A stretch of DNA of 6,882 nucleotides from Dehalococcoidia bacterium (GTDB lineage: Bacteria; Chloroflexota; Dehalococcoidia; E44-bin15). Below, piece after piece: positions 6,508 through 6,882 of this stretch; within the stretch, counting starts at the first letter, position 1, and each line of letters begins with the position of its first letter. The position numbers were made by a program, and so were the translations under genes. The DNA lies in assembly GCA_004377275.1 (NCBI GenBank), contig SOIC01000145.1:1-6882 (forward strand), in the 5' to 3' direction. Below the pieces are notes generated by a model that was given only the letters and a program-made list of their open reading frames with translations, ran no database searches and was not told the DNA's origin.

Positions 6508-6882
6508 CTATTCTCCGCTTACCCATTGTTTGGAATTAGTTATCTCATCAATTCTGTTTTCCAGTTCATTAAGTTCCGTTGGTGCACCCGCCCTATTGTA
6601 AATACTTTTATATTTTCCATTTATTCTTATAGAAGTGATTGTGTGTGGTATATCTGATATTGGTTCGTCATATACATCATCTAACGAAAAGTAGTCTATT
6701 CCATAAAATTCATCTACAATTTCTTGAATCTTTTCTTGAGAAATTTCAGAGGTTTGTTGTCCTGTTACATTTACATACATTTCTCCTTCGTAAACAACGG
6801 TTCCGTTTCCATAAATTGTCAGGGAATAGACAGGGCAGGCTCCAAAACAAACACTTCTGTACATGGTGATTATCACATCTGT
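6508..6882 (-). CDS. DUF6438-like protein, 5' end beyond the window
   Basis: The visible 124 codons end in TAG (6510-6508) and remain open to the right edge. The GTG at 6876 is therefore probably an internal Val: the reading TDVIITMYRSVCFGACPVYS is continuous. The hallmark is CFGACPVYSLTIYGNGTVVYEG (C10 and C14 counted from that GTG), followed by a helix-rich middle (EKIQEIVDEFYGIDYFSLDD), TSIRINGKYKSIYN and a C-terminal ELENRIDEITNSKQW. This pattern matches the DUF6438 family as I remember it. Members are often small, probably exported proteins of unknown function; any signal peptide would lie outside the window. The gene is clearly richer in A and T than its left-hand neighbours, which may mean separate origin. 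It ends 51 bp before the GH15 gene on the same strand. Confidence 0.75.
   Translation of the reverse strand, partial: TDVIITMYRSVCFGACPVYSLTIYGNGTVVYEGEMYVNVTGQQTSEISQEKIQEIVDEFYGIDYFSLDDVYDEPISDIPHTITSIRINGKYKSIYNRAGAPTELNELENRIDEITNSKQWVSGE

Noticed and set aside
1..6882. CRISPR array, tRNA, rRNA, insertion sequence or prophage signal
   Set aside because: I saw no regularly spaced direct repeats, cloverleaf-like sequence, rRNA-like stretch, transposase motif or terminal repeats on reading either strand.

Overview
The window looks like a stretch of chromosome from an uncultured, probably anaerobic bacterium. Two things point to a bacterium: a near-consensus sigma-70 type promoter (TTGACC, 18 bp, TATAAT) with a strong Shine-Dalgarno site, and a rho-independent terminator. 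The corrinoid-dependent methyl-transfer cassette is typical of acetogens, methylotrophic anaerobes and many uncultured Chloroflexota (Dehalococcoidia/Anaerolineae-like) or sulfate-reducer genomes. I cannot fix the phylum from the sequence alone.

Layout. Positions 1-151 (+) carry the last residues of what looks like a membrane-anchored protein, followed by a textbook intrinsic terminator (176-207). Positions 208-827 hold no convincing gene. There is one weak unrecognised open frame (223-588, +) and then a non-coding stretch ending in a stem-loop beside the next stop codon. From 828 to the right edge every supported gene is on the minus strand.

The core is a compact operon at 4516-828, read right to left. 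It runs from a promoter and an upstream 18-bp palindrome to a corrinoid (B12-binding) protein, a uroporphyrinogen-decarboxylase-like methyltransferase, and a RamA-like [2Fe-2S]/ASKHA reductive activator of corrinoid proteins. The genes are 2 bp apart or overlap by 4 bp (GTGA). Together they would move a methyl group: the methyltransferase exchanges it with the cobalt of the corrinoid protein, and the activator returns accidentally oxidised Co(II) to Co(I) using ATP and a low-potential electron. No substrate-specific partner (MttB, MtaB or MtmB type) and no folate methyltransferase is in the window, so the methyl donor and acceptor are unknown.

Farther right is a full-length glycoside hydrolase family 15 (glucoamylase/trehalase-like) gene broken by one in-frame TAG at a position where relatives usually have Tyr; both halves are otherwise intact and in the same frame. 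A 7-bp GC-rich stem-loop begins 9 nt after that stop, and the 5' end of the gene can fold into a two-stem structure around its candidate start codons. The right edge holds the 3' part of an AT-rich gene for a DUF6438-like protein of unknown function that runs off the window.

Most notable for a second look are the single amber codon in an otherwise well-conserved GH15 gene, and the self-contained corrinoid cassette whose methyltransferase has His-x-Asp where characterised MtaA/MtbA enzymes have the zinc-binding His-x-Cys.
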